Positions 26,312 through 35,226 of a DNA stretch of 64,000 nt are shown in pieces; the stretch's first letter is position 1, and each line of letters begins with the position of its first letter. The stretch lies in contig NZ_KE384346.1 of NCBI RefSeq assembly GCF_000425305.1, positions 60,919-124,918 of the forward strand, given 5' to 3'. A model generated the notes under the pieces. The model ran no database searches, was not told where the DNA came from, and saw only the letters and a program-made list of their open reading frames with translations. This DNA is from Psychroserpens burtonensis DSM 12212. GTDB taxonomy: Bacteria > Bacteroidota > Bacteroidia > Flavobacteriales > Flavobacteriaceae. The translations under genes were made by a program, and so were the position numbers.

Positions 26312-27676
26312 ATGTGCAAGTCATTAGTTCAAAAGTATAATGTGGCTGGACCTCGTTATACAAGTTATCCAACTGTTCCGTATTGGGACGATGCATCGTT
26401 TTCACTCAAAAAGTGGAAAGAATCACTCTCAGTATCCTTTAACGAAAGTAATATTTCTGAAGGTATTAGTCTTTACATTCATTTACCGTTTTGTGAAAGT
26501 ATGTGCACATTTTGCGGTTGTAATAAGCGTATTACTAAACGACATAACGTTGAAGAGCCGTATATTAAAGCGGTTTTAAAAGAGTGGAGTTTATATCGCG
26601 AATTATTAACAGGACGACCAAAAATTAAAGAACTCCATATTGGAGGAGGAACACCTACATTTTTTTCTTCGGAAAATTTAGAATTACTTATAAAAGGCAT
26701 TTTAAGAACCGCTAATCTAGCAGATGATTACGAATTCAGTTTTGAAGGTCATCCAAATAATACTACAAAGAAACACTTGCGAACACTTTATAATCTAGGA
26801 TTTACTCGAGTAAGTTTTGGTGTTCAAGATTATAATAAGACGGTTCAAAAAGCAATCCATCGCATCCAACCTTTTGAAAATGTAAAGCAAGCTACATTGG
26901 CTGCTAGAGAAATTGGTTATACTTCAATTGGTCACGATATCATTTTTGGATTGCCATTCCAAACGGAAGTTCATGTCTCTAAAACGATAGAGCTCACTAA
27001 AGAATTGATGCCAGATAGAATTGCTTTTTATAGTTATGCTCACGTCCCATGGATTAAAGGAAATGGTCAACGAGGTTATAATGAAACCAATTTGCCTTCT
27101 GGAGCTTCAAAACGAGCACAATATGAAGTTGGTAAAGCCTTGTTAAGTAAAGCGGGTTATCATGAAGTTGGAATGGATCATTTTGCTTTAGAATCAGATA
27201 GCTTATATAAGGCGATGATAACTAATAAATTACATCGTAATTTTATGGGTTATACAGCTTCAAAAACACAAGCAATGATTGGCTTAGGTGTCTCATCCAT
27301 TAGTGATAGTTGGTATGGGTTTTCTCAAAACGTAAAAGGAATTGAAGAATATTATCATTTAATTGAACAAAATATTATTCCAGTTTATAGAGGACATATG
27401 CTAACTAAAGAAGATCTTATAGTTAGACAGCATATTTTAAATTTGATGTGTCATTTTGAAACGAGTTGGACAAATCAATCGCTTATTATCGATGAATTAA
27501 ATGACATTGTTTTTAAACTAAAAGAAATGGAAGCTGATGGTTTAGTTATATTTGAAAAAGAAAGCATTAAAATTACACAAAAAGGACAACCGTATATCAG
27601 AAATGTTTGTATGGCTTTTGATGTTTTACTCCAAAGAAAACAGCCTAAAACAAGATTGTTTTCTATGACTGTTTAA
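26312..27676 (+). CDS. hemN: Oxygen-independent coproporphyrinogen III dehydrogenase
   Basis: Radical-SAM enzyme that makes protoporphyrinogen IX when oxygen is scarce. The 454 residues start MCKSLVQKYNVAGPRYTSYPTVPYW, typical for HemN; the open frame further upstream (to 26258) covers the promoter and is discarded. The iron-sulfur motif is C-x3-C-x2-C (CESMCTFCGC), followed by GGGTP and a second conserved FGVQD. The C-terminal HemN domain (about 360-450) is present. Driven by an Fnr-type site, which suits an anaerobic enzyme; haem supply for the nos and cbb3 genes nearby. Confidence 0.94.
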   Translation: MCKSLVQKYNVAGPRYTSYPTVPYWDDASFSLKKWKESLSVSFNESNISEGISLYIHLPFCESMCTFCGCNKRITKRHNVEEPYIKAVLKEWSLYRELLTGRPKIKELHIGGGTPTFFSSENLELLIKGILRTANLADDYEFSFEGHPNNTTKKHLRTLYNLGFTRVSFGVQDYNKTVQKAIHRIQPFENVKQATLAAREIGYTSIGHDIIFGLPFQTEVHVSKTIELTKELMPDRIAFYSYAHVPWIKGNGQRGYNETNLPSGASKRAQYEVGKALLSKAGYHEVGMDHFALESDSLYKAMITNKLHRNFMGYTASKTQAMIGLGVSSISDSWYGFSQNVKGIEEYYHLIEQNIIPVYRGHMLTKEDLIVRQHILNLMCHFETSWTNQSLIIDELNDIVFKLKEMEADGLVIFEKESIKITQKGQPYIRNVCMAFDVLLQRKQPKTRLFSMTV

Positions 27677-27757
27677 ATCAATGTTAAATAAGTTTTAAAT
27701 GTTTTGATAAGTTATTAAAACCTTTATATTAACTCATATACAATCAAAAATAATAAT

Positions 27758-28579
27758 ATGGATAAGATAATAGTACCAATAGATTTCTCTCAATATTCTG
27801 AATATGCATTAGAAACAGCTGCTATTTTAGCAAAACGAAACAATGCGGATCTTTTAGTATTACACATGTTAGAGCTAGATCAAGGAAGCTTGATTAGTTC
27901 TGGTGAGGACCAAAACCAACAAATGGTATTCTATTTGAAACTAGCTGAACAAAAATTTGACGAGTACTTAAATAAGGATTTTCTTAAAGGTGTTAGTGTA
28001 ACACCAATCGTTAAACACTTCAAAGTATTTAGTGAAGTTGCAAAGGTAGCTGAAGAGCATAATGCAGATATGATTGTTATGGGATCTCATGGGGCAAGTG
28101 GTTTGTCAGAGATTTTTGTAGGATCTAATACAGAAAAAGTAGTGAGGTACTCAGAGATTCCTGTACTAGTCGTTAAACAAAAACCTGATAAATTAGATTT
28201 TGATATTGTTGCATTTGCTTCTGATTTTTCTAAAGAAATGATAGAACCCTATATTAAGGCTCGTCATCTATTTAGCAATTTAAAGTTAATACATGTTAAT
28301 GTTCCTGGAGAAGGTTTTAAAAGTTCTTCGGAAATAGAAAAAACAGTAGCTAGTTTCCTTCAAACAGCAGATGGCAATCTAGATAGGTTAAACGATGTAC
28401 ATTATGCCTCAGACTATACTGTAGAAAAAGGAATACTAAATGCTTCCAATCTTTTGGGAGCAGATTTAATTGCTGTACCAACACATGGAAGAAAAGGTTT
28501 AGCACATTTCTTTTCAGGAAGCGTGTCTGAAGATGTTGCTAATCACGCAACATTACCAGTTATTACATTTAAAATATAG
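27758..28579 (+). CDS. Universal stress protein with two UspA domains
   Basis: 273 residues: domain 1 (about 1-145) starts MDKIIVPIDFSQYSEYAL and ends with the ATP-type motif GSHGASGLSEIFVGSNTEKV; domain 2 (about 150-273) ends PTHGRKGLAHFFSGSVSEDV. Both have the G-x2-G-x9-G(S/T) pattern of ATP-binding Usp proteins. It lies 81 bp after hemN. A near-palindrome TTTTGATAA-G-TTATTAAAA (27702-27720) precedes it; I see no clear promoter. Tandem Usp proteins in this phylum often belong to low-oxygen regulons. Confidence 0.88.
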   Translation: MDKIIVPIDFSQYSEYALETAAILAKRNNADLLVLHMLELDQGSLISSGEDQNQQMVFYLKLAEQKFDEYLNKDFLKGVSVTPIVKHFKVFSEVAKVAEEHNADMIVMGSHGASGLSEIFVGSNTEKVVRYSEIPVLVVKQKPDKLDFDIVAFASDFSKEMIEPYIKARHLFSNLKLIHVNVPGEGFKSSSEIEKTVASFLQTADGNLDRLNDVHYASDYTVEKGILNASNLLGADLIAVPTHGRKGLAHFFSGSVSEDVANHATLPVITFKI

Positions 28580-28611
28580 TTTTAGTTTGCTTTTAGATGT
28601 TTACTAAAATT

Positions 28612-28644
28612 AAAAAAGCTTGAGCAATTTGCTCAAGCTTTTTT
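28612..28644. terminator. Bidirectional rho-independent terminator
   Basis: A near-perfect 16-bp stem AAAAAAGCTTGAGCAA / TTGCTCAAGCTTTTTT between the Usp gene and the convergent S9 peptidase gene. Confidence 0.9.
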
Positions 28645-28662
28645 AATTATTATAATACAATA

Positions 28663-30615
28663 CTAATTCGTTTTTTCAACTTCAATTTCTGTGCTTTCAA
28701 TGTCTCCATCTAAAGCAGCGTTTTCCTTTTTAAGATGTTTATCTAAAAACTTTAAAATTCTGCTATACGATTCTATTTGGTTTTCTTTTTTCACGAAGCC
28801 ATGACCTTCATCTTCGAATAAAACATATTCTACAGGAACACCATTTTTTCTCACGCCAGCGACAATCTCGTCACTTTCTACTTGTAAAACTCTAGGGTCT
28901 TGGGCACCTTGTAAAACAATTAAAGGTTTTGTCACCTTATCCGTGTGAAACAATGGAGAAATACGTTTCAATCTCACAGAATCTGCCGAAAACGGATCAC
29001 CTAACTCTAAGTAGAGCGACTTTCTCATTGATTCCCAATATGGCGGAATACTTTTTAGTGTTCGCATCCAATTGGTAACACCAAATAAATTGACACCAAC
29101 ATCAAATTCTTCTGGAGTGTAAGTGAGAGCAGCCATTGTCATATACCCACCATATGAGCCACCTATAATTCCAATTTTATCACCATCAATTTCAGTTTGC
29201 GACGCTAACCAGTTTTTACCTTCTACACAATCTTGCAAATCTTTCTCTCCGTGGTTGAGATCATCCATTTGGTAAAAGGTCTTTCCGTAGCCACTACTGC
29301 CACGATTATTTACTGCTAAAACGGCATAACCATGATTGACCATATATTGAACTAGAGAATTAAACCCTTGACGCGTTTGACCTCCAGGACCACCATGAAC
29401 CCAAACCATTGCTGGTACTTTATTTTCTACGGAAGCTTGCTTAGGCAGATAATATATCGCTGGAATAACAGTACCATCAAACGACTCATAACGAACAACT
29501 TTTGCAGTTACTAAGTCGTCTGCATTGATTTCCTCATTTAAGACATTTGTAAGTTTGTGTTGTTCTTTGGTTTCAAAATTATAGGTGTATAAATCTGATG
29601 GTGAGTTAGAACCACCAACATACATACGCATCCAATTTTCGTCATCGCTAAAGCCAACGCTAGTAATACTTTTATCTCCAAAATCTGGTAAATCAATAGC
29701 TTTCATGGTTTTAGAATCTAAAACTTCTATGGCGTTTTTGCCATCGTCATTGACATAAACCACCATGTATTTTCCCTCAGAAGTAAAACCAGCTCCCGAA
29801 ATATCCCATGATTTCTCTAACACTTTTGTCGCCTCTTTAGTGTCTAAATTGTAAGACATTAGATAGGCGAATTCTGAGCCATCGTCAGTCGTATAATAGA
29901 ATGTGGAGTTGTCTTTAGAGAAATCTTCTGAAGAATTGCCACTCTGGTTGGCATTAACCTTAGTTGTCTCTTTTGTAGTGACATTGTAAATAGACAGGTC
30001 ACTATCATTGGTGTTTAACGATTTGCTTAATGCAAAATAATTCTCATCATTAGACATCCCTGAAAAAGTAAGCCCAGTATCATCCTGATATATCATTTCC
30101 GAAGTATAATCATCGATTGACATTTTGTACACATCAAAATATCTAGGATCTCGTTTATTAGAACCATAATATAAATATTGGTTATCTTCAGACCAGCCAT
30201 AAAAAAGTGCTTTAGCACCTTTCGTTGGAGTGATGTCTTTAATTGTACCCTCTAGATCTCGTACAAAAAGGTGGTCAATTTCATCACCGTTTCCATCGGC
30301 ACTTAATAACATTCTATTGTCATTAGGAAAGTAAGACTCTGCAAAAACCGAAGTGCTATCTGATGTTGTAATCGCAGTCATTTCACCGCCTTTAGTAGGT
30401 ATGGTGTATACATTGTAAATGCCAGAGCGATTGCTTGATACGAGTAAATTACTATTATCAGCAGAAAAACTTCCGCCTCCAACGGCTTCATTGTCCATGA
30501 ATTGTTCAATAGTGTACTGTTGAATTTCCCGTGTTGCCATTGCCTCTTCTTTATTTTCCTCTTTACAGGAAAACATAAGAATTGCTAAGCATAATCCTAA
30601 TAGTTTTGTTTTCAT
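28663..30615 (-). CDS. S9-family prolyl oligopeptidase-like lipoprotein
   Basis: 650 residues with a lipoprotein signal (LMFSC, Cys17). The N-terminal beta-propeller (about 40-370, Asp/Ser/Gly-rich repeats) is followed by an alpha/beta-hydrolase domain with nucleophile Ser in GIIGGSYGGYMTMA (about 490), Asp in LQGAQDPRV (about 575) and His in EDEGHGF (about 607). It cleaves peptides on the periplasmic or outer side. It is 21 bp downstream of the BNR-repeat protein gene and likely co-transcribed with it. Confidence 0.9.
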   Translation of the reverse strand: MKTKLLGLCLAILMFSCKEENKEEAMATREIQQYTIEQFMDNEAVGGGSFSADNSNLLVSSNRSGIYNVYTIPTKGGEMTAITTSDSTSVFAESYFPNDNRMLLSADGNGDEIDHLFVRDLEGTIKDITPTKGAKALFYGWSEDNQYLYYGSNKRDPRYFDVYKMSIDDYTSEMIYQDDTGLTFSGMSNDENYFALSKSLNTNDSDLSIYNVTTKETTKVNANQSGNSSEDFSKDNSTFYYTTDDGSEFAYLMSYNLDTKEATKVLEKSWDISGAGFTSEGKYMVVYVNDDGKNAIEVLDSKTMKAIDLPDFGDKSITSVGFSDDENWMRMYVGGSNSPSDLYTYNFETKEQHKLTNVLNEEINADDLVTAKVVRYESFDGTVIPAIYYLPKQASVENKVPAMVWVHGGPGGQTRQGFNSLVQYMVNHGYAVLAVNNRGSSGYGKTFYQMDDLNHGEKDLQDCVEGKNWLASQTEIDGDKIGIIGGSYGGYMTMAALTYTPEEFDVGVNLFGVTNWMRTLKSIPPYWESMRKSLYLELGDPFSADSVRLKRISPLFHTDKVTKPLIVLQGAQDPRVLQVESDEIVAGVRKNGVPVEYVLFEDEGHGFVKKENQIESYSRILKFLDKHLKKENAALDGDIESTEIEVEKTN

Positions 30616-30636
30616 AATGATTGTTTTAGTGTGTTG

Positions 30637-33600
30637 TTAATCTAATTTAAAAGTCTTTAGTTCTTTAAATGGATTAGGCTGTACTTGTTCCATTTTAGAT
30701 TGATAGGGTTTCCAGTTGTCATTAAAAAATATATTGATCTCAGTTAATACAGTTTCTAAAGCATCTTTAGCATTTTTTATCAAAGTCGTTTCTGTTGCCG
30801 TAATCCCATTTTGTCTTGAGCCAACATATTGTCTGGCTTGACCTAAACGTTGCATAATGGTAACTTCTGGATTTCTTGTAATGCCTTGGCGCTTATCTTC
30901 TTTTCCTAAAAATTGGTCAACGAGACTGTCAATATTTTTAATAATAGCTTTTGATGCTTTTATATCGTCTTTGTACTTTTTCTTATCCAATTTACTAAGA
31001 CGTGATTGGTAGTCTTTAGCAATAGTCTTGCTCTCAATGAGTTGTTTTACAGCATCTGCTGCAGTTTGTTGCATACCTTCTAACTGTTTAGAGGCATCAT
31101 AAACTTGATTGATATTTGTCATTAACGCATTAACTCTTGGGTCTGATTTCACAGTGATCATCTCTTCAGAAGTTTGATCACCAAAATTCATCACCAATTT
31201 ATAATTCCCTGGTTTTACAGTCACACCTCCTGGTTCGTTTGTGCGTTTTTTAATGCGTTTTGAAGGGTAATCTACACCAGCCTCTTCCAAATACCAAGTC
31301 CATTTATATAAACCAGTGGAGTCAGGAGCCTTTTGTTTAAGTGTTCGTATTAAACGATCTCCATCATAAATTTTAAGGTGAATAGAATCCCATTTTACTT
31401 TAGTTTCTTCTTTTTCAGTTGTTGAAGTGTCATCTGTTTCTTGGTCACTTAGCGCAGTCGAAGTATCATTATCTTTTTCTTCGGAATTTTCTTCCTCATT
31501 ATCCTCTTTTTTATCTATTTCATTTTCTGAATCTTTTTTCTTCTCATCTATTTTTACAAAATAAGAGAGTCTTGCTCCATAACCTCTATTTTCACCATGA
31601 TACATAGCGTCTGCTCCAAAACGACTACCTGTTGGTTGTTGGTAGGCAGCTTGATATGCAGTTGGTGGTTCAAAAAGTTCTAGTTTTTGATTGATAAGCT
31701 CTTTGGTTTTTGCCATAGCACGTAACGGACGAATATCATCTAATACCCAAGCAGCACGACCAAACGTACCAATAATTAAATCGTGTTCTCTGGGATGTAT
31801 AATCAAATCTTTTACTGATACTGTTGGAAATCCATTAGTCCATTTAGTCCATTTGTTTCCAGCATCGAAAGAAATATATAATCCGTCATCTGTTCCTAAA
31901 AATAAGAGATTTTTTTCTATTGGATCTTCTATTATAGATAAAGCGTAGCTTTCTACATCTTCAGCATCTACAATGCGAGTCCACGTTTTTCCGTAGTTTG
32001 TAGTTCGGTAAGCGTAAGGTGTGTAATTAAAACGTCTGTAGTCATTCGCTACTAATAATGCTTCACCTTTATTTTTATTAGAGGCTTTTATTTGAGTCAC
32101 CCAGCTTCCCGCAGGTAAGTCTTTGATGTTTTTTGTGATATCATTCCATGATGCACCACCATTCATCGTATAGTGTACTTTCCCGTCATCTGTGCCTACC
32201 CAAAGCATCTTTTCTTCTAATGGAGAAGGTTCTATGACCAAGATCGTTGTGTGATTTTCTGCTCCTGTAGCATCCATTGTAAGACCGCCACTTTCAGATT
32301 GTTTCTGTTTTTCAGGATTGTTGGTGGTGAGGTCTGGAGAAATAACAGTCCATGTTTCTCCTTTATTTGTGGATTTATGCACGAACTGACTTCCGAAATA
32401 CAGTGTGCTATTATCAAACGGATCAATATTTATAGCAGAGTTCCAATTGAAACGTAATTCCATTTTTGGATCTGGATGTGTTGGTTTTACCGAATAATTA
32501 TTCCCTGTTTGCCAGTCATATCTACTCACATAACCTTGTTGGCTCATTGACCAACCGTAACGCGAATCATCTCTATCTGGTACGACATCAAAACCATCAC
32601 CAAAGCTAATTTCTTGCCAGTAACTATTACGAATTCCTTGTGTTCTCCATACGTATGCAGGACCTCTCCATGAGCCGTTATCTTGCATGCCACCATATAC
32701 ATTGTACGGGATTTCATTATCGACATTGATGTGATAAAATTGGGCAACAGGTAAGTTGCCAATAAAGCGCCATGACTTCCCACCATCTTTGGTAATATTT
32801 AGTCCGCCATCATTCCCATCAATCATAAAATTACCATCTGTAGGATGAATCCACCAAGCGTGATGATCTGGATGTACACCGTTATCTGCGCCATAAGCAG
32901 GCATCAATTGTTTGAAGTTTTTTCCGCCATCTTCAGAAACGTTAATATAGGTGAAAACAGAGTAGACACGATTTTCATTTTGTGGGTCTACGTATATTTC
33001 AGAATAGTAAAAGGGTCTGTTTCCAATATCACTTTTTTTGTTCGTCATTGTCCATGAAAAACCACCATCTTCACTTTTATATAATGCGTTTTTCTCTGCT
33101 TCAACCAGTGCATAAATTATATTGGGTTTGTTTGGCGCTATAGCGACACCAATGCGACCTAAGTTACCTTTTGGAAAGCCTTCTTTTTCTGTGATTTTTT
33201 TCCAAGTTTTTCCGCCATCATGAGTGATGTGTAAACCAGAGCCTTTACCTCCAGAATTAAAAAACCATGGGTCACGTTTATGTTCCCATAGTGCTGCAAT
33301 TAATTTGTTTGGATTTGTGGGGTCCATGACTAAATCGGCAACCCCTGTTTTGTTGTTTGCAAATAGGATTTTGTTCCATGATTCTCCGCCATCTGTAGTT
33401 TTAAAAACACCACGTTCTGGGTGTGCTCCCCATGGTGAGCCTATAGCTCCAACATAAACCACATCTGGATTTGTAGGATCAATAATTACACGATGAATAT
33501 GTCGTGTGTTTTTTAAGCCCATGCCAGTCCAAGTTTTTCCGCCATCTAAGGATTTAAAAACACCATAACCACCATTTAAACTATTTCTAGGATTACCTTC

Positions 33601-33915
33601 ACCTGTTCCCACCCAAATCACACTAGGATTTGATTGTTGTATAGCAACTGCTCCAATGGATGCGGTTACTTCATTATCAAAAATTGGAGACCAAGTAATG
33701 CCTCCAGAGTCACTTTTCCAAAGACCACCAGAAGCAGTTCCTACATATATAATATTGGTGTTAGTGTGAACAACATCAATGGCTGTGACACGTCCAGACA
33801 TTCCGCCAGGACCAATGTTACGAGGTTTCATGTTTTTTAATACGTCTAGTGAAATGTCTTGTGCTAGAAGAGTGATTGATGCTAATAATAGCAACAAGGA
33901 AAGTGATTTTTTCAT
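30637..33915 (-). CDS. Large secreted BNR/sortilin-like beta-propeller protein
   Basis: 1092 residues with a signal peptide (MKKSLSLLLLLASITLLAQ). From about 20 to 740 there are many BNR (Asp-box) repeats of the form SxDGGxTW (KSDSGGITW, KSLDGGKTW, KTTDGGESW, KSEDGGFSW), giving two beta-propellers like VPS10/sortilin and exo-sialidase folds. A very acidic stretch (about 795-845, Glu/Asp/Lys/Ser) leads to a C-terminal region with a beta domain (YKLVMNFGDQTSEE) and helices. No sialidase catalytic set was identified, so an enzymatic role is not claimed. Similar proteins are found beside S9 peptidases in Bacteroidota. Confidence 0.82.
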   Translation of the reverse strand: MKKSLSLLLLLASITLLAQDISLDVLKNMKPRNIGPGGMSGRVTAIDVVHTNTNIIYVGTASGGLWKSDSGGITWSPIFDNEVTASIGAVAIQQSNPSVIWVGTGEGNPRNSLNGGYGVFKSLDGGKTWTGMGLKNTRHIHRVIIDPTNPDVVYVGAIGSPWGAHPERGVFKTTDGGESWNKILFANNKTGVADLVMDPTNPNKLIAALWEHKRDPWFFNSGGKGSGLHITHDGGKTWKKITEKEGFPKGNLGRIGVAIAPNKPNIIYALVEAEKNALYKSEDGGFSWTMTNKKSDIGNRPFYYSEIYVDPQNENRVYSVFTYINVSEDGGKNFKQLMPAYGADNGVHPDHHAWWIHPTDGNFMIDGNDGGLNITKDGGKSWRFIGNLPVAQFYHINVDNEIPYNVYGGMQDNGSWRGPAYVWRTQGIRNSYWQEISFGDGFDVVPDRDDSRYGWSMSQQGYVSRYDWQTGNNYSVKPTHPDPKMELRFNWNSAINIDPFDNSTLYFGSQFVHKSTNKGETWTVISPDLTTNNPEKQKQSESGGLTMDATGAENHTTILVIEPSPLEEKMLWVGTDDGKVHYTMNGGASWNDITKNIKDLPAGSWVTQIKASNKNKGEALLVANDYRRFNYTPYAYRTTNYGKTWTRIVDAEDVESYALSIIEDPIEKNLLFLGTDDGLYISFDAGNKWTKWTNGFPTVSVKDLIIHPREHDLIIGTFGRAAWVLDDIRPLRAMAKTKELINQKLELFEPPTAYQAAYQQPTGSRFGADAMYHGENRGYGARLSYFVKIDEKKKDSENEIDKKEDNEEENSEEKDNDTSTALSDQETDDTSTTEKEETKVKWDSIHLKIYDGDRLIRTLKQKAPDSTGLYKWTWYLEEAGVDYPSKRIKKRTNEPGGVTVKPGNYKLVMNFGDQTSEEMITVKSDPRVNALMTNINQVYDASKQLEGMQQTAADAVKQLIESKTIAKDYQSRLSKLDKKKYKDDIKASKAIIKNIDSLVDQFLGKEDKRQGITRNPEVTIMQRLGQARQYVGSRQNGITATETTLIKNAKDALETVLTEINIFFNDNWKPYQSKMEQVQPNPFKELKTFKLD

Positions 33916-34051
33916 TTATTTTGGTTTGATTGCTTTAAAGATAAGCAAAAGTTTGAATCCATAAATCATGACTTTAGTTTAAAGGTGAAATTTAACAGGA
34001 TCAACAATCTCATATAGTTGAAGATTTAATAAAGATAGATATATCCGATAT

Positions 34052-34095
34052 ATGATAAATGTCATATGTATTGCGATGTCAACTCACTAAATTTA
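34052..34095 (+). promoter_or_regulatory. Fnr-type box plus -7 element of the nos operon
   Basis: Palindrome ATGATAAATGTCAT at 34052-34065. The -7-like TAAATTTA begins at 34088, exactly 36 nt after the box start, as at hemN. The first nos-cluster gene starts at 34115. Confidence 0.7.
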
Positions 34096-34114
34096 CTCCA
34101 TAAATCAATATATA

Positions 34115-34618
34115 ATGAAAAGAACACTAAAACTAATGACTGTATTATTTGTAACCCTACTTTTAAGTTGTGGAGGCAAAGAAGAAAAGAAAAAAGAGGC
34201 TATTTCTTTTGGGAAAAAAGAAGCTCCAGTAAAGGTTGAGGTACCCAAGGAAACTCAAGTGCCTGCATCAAAAAGAGTAGATTTAACTAACAAAGGCATT
34301 GGACCAATTACGTCTATAACATTAGATGCAGTTATAGATCAAAAAATGGCAACTCACGGAGCTGATGTATATAAAAAAATGTGTACTGCATGCCATAGAG
34401 CAGATAAAAAGTTTATTGGTCCAGCACCTACAGGGATTTTAGAACGTAGAACACCAGAATGGGTTATGAATATGATTTTGAATCCAGATGAGATGGTGAA
34501 AAAGGATCCTTTAGCCAAAGCGTTATTAATGGAATTTAACGGTTCTCCTATGGCAAATCAAAACCTATCAGAAGAAGATGCTAGAGCAGTATTAGAATAT
34601 TTTAGAACTCTTAAATAA
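34115..34618 (+). CDS. Mono-haem cytochrome c lipoprotein of the nos cluster
   Basis: 167 residues: lipoprotein signal (LLLSC, Cys19), a Lys/Glu-rich linker to about 55, then a cytochrome c domain with the haem site C90-x2-C93-H94 (CTACH) and the likely axial Met in SPMANQNLS (about 148). First gene of the nos operon, 6 bp before the fasciclin protein. Likely electron donor to nitrous oxide reductase, since no NosR is found in the window. Confidence 0.88.
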   Translation: MKRTLKLMTVLFVTLLLSCGGKEEKKKEAISFGKKEAPVKVEVPKETQVPASKRVDLTNKGIGPITSITLDAVIDQKMATHGADVYKKMCTACHRADKKFIGPAPTGILERRTPEWVMNMILNPDEMVKKDPLAKALLMEFNGSPMANQNLSEEDARAVLEYFRTLK

Positions 34619-34624
34619 TTAATT

Positions 34625-35200
34625 ATGAATGCGATAAAACAATTCTTTTTTGTTTTTGCATTTGTAGCATTGGTTTGCTCATGCAAGAATAAAAACAAAG
34701 ATACCTCAAATGACTCAACAATTGATGAAACTGAAACCATAACTAATACAAAAACTGGACAAGCTTTTATTACAGATGATGAGAGCACTACGGTTTTAAG
34801 TATAGCTATTGGCTCTAAAGATCATACAACCCTAGTTGCTGCTGTACAAGCTGCTCAATTAGAAAATGTTTTAGTTAATGCAGGACCTTTAATGGTTTTT
34901 GCTCCAACTAACGAGGCCTTTGCGGCTTTGCCTGAGGGAACAGTTGAAAACTTACTAAAACCAGAGAGCAAAGAGGCGTTAGCTAACCTATTAAAGTACC
35001 ACGTTACACCAGGAAACTATTCTAAAGACTTTTTAAAGAAATTTAAAAAATTAGGTCAGGCCAATAACCAATATGTTAAAGTAGAAATTGTTGATGGAGA
35101 ACCAATGATTGGAGGAGCAAAAATACTAGCGAGCATAAAAGCGGGAAATGGTATTGTGCATGTTATTGATAAAGTATTGCTGCCACCAACAGAAGAATAA
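34625..35200 (+). CDS. Fasciclin-domain lipoprotein of the nos cluster
   Basis: 191 residues: lipoprotein signal (LVCSC, Cys20), short acidic linker, one FAS1 domain (about 55-188; TVLSIAIGSKDHTTLVAAVQ, GPLMVFAPTNEAFAALP, LLKYHVTPG, GIVHVIDKVLLPP). FAS1 domains usually mediate adhesion or protein contact. Placed between the cytochrome and nosZ with gaps of 6 and 26 bp, so it is probably an accessory protein for the N2O reductase system; its precise role is unknown. Confidence 0.85.
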   Translation: MNAIKQFFFVFAFVALVCSCKNKNKDTSNDSTIDETETITNTKTGQAFITDDESTTVLSIAIGSKDHTTLVAAVQAAQLENVLVNAGPLMVFAPTNEAFAALPEGTVENLLKPESKEALANLLKYHVTPGNYSKDFLKKFKKLGQANNQYVKVEIVDGEPMIGGAKILASIKAGNGIVHVIDKVLLPPTEE

Positions 35201-35226
35201 AACACTAATTTAATTTGTAAGAACAC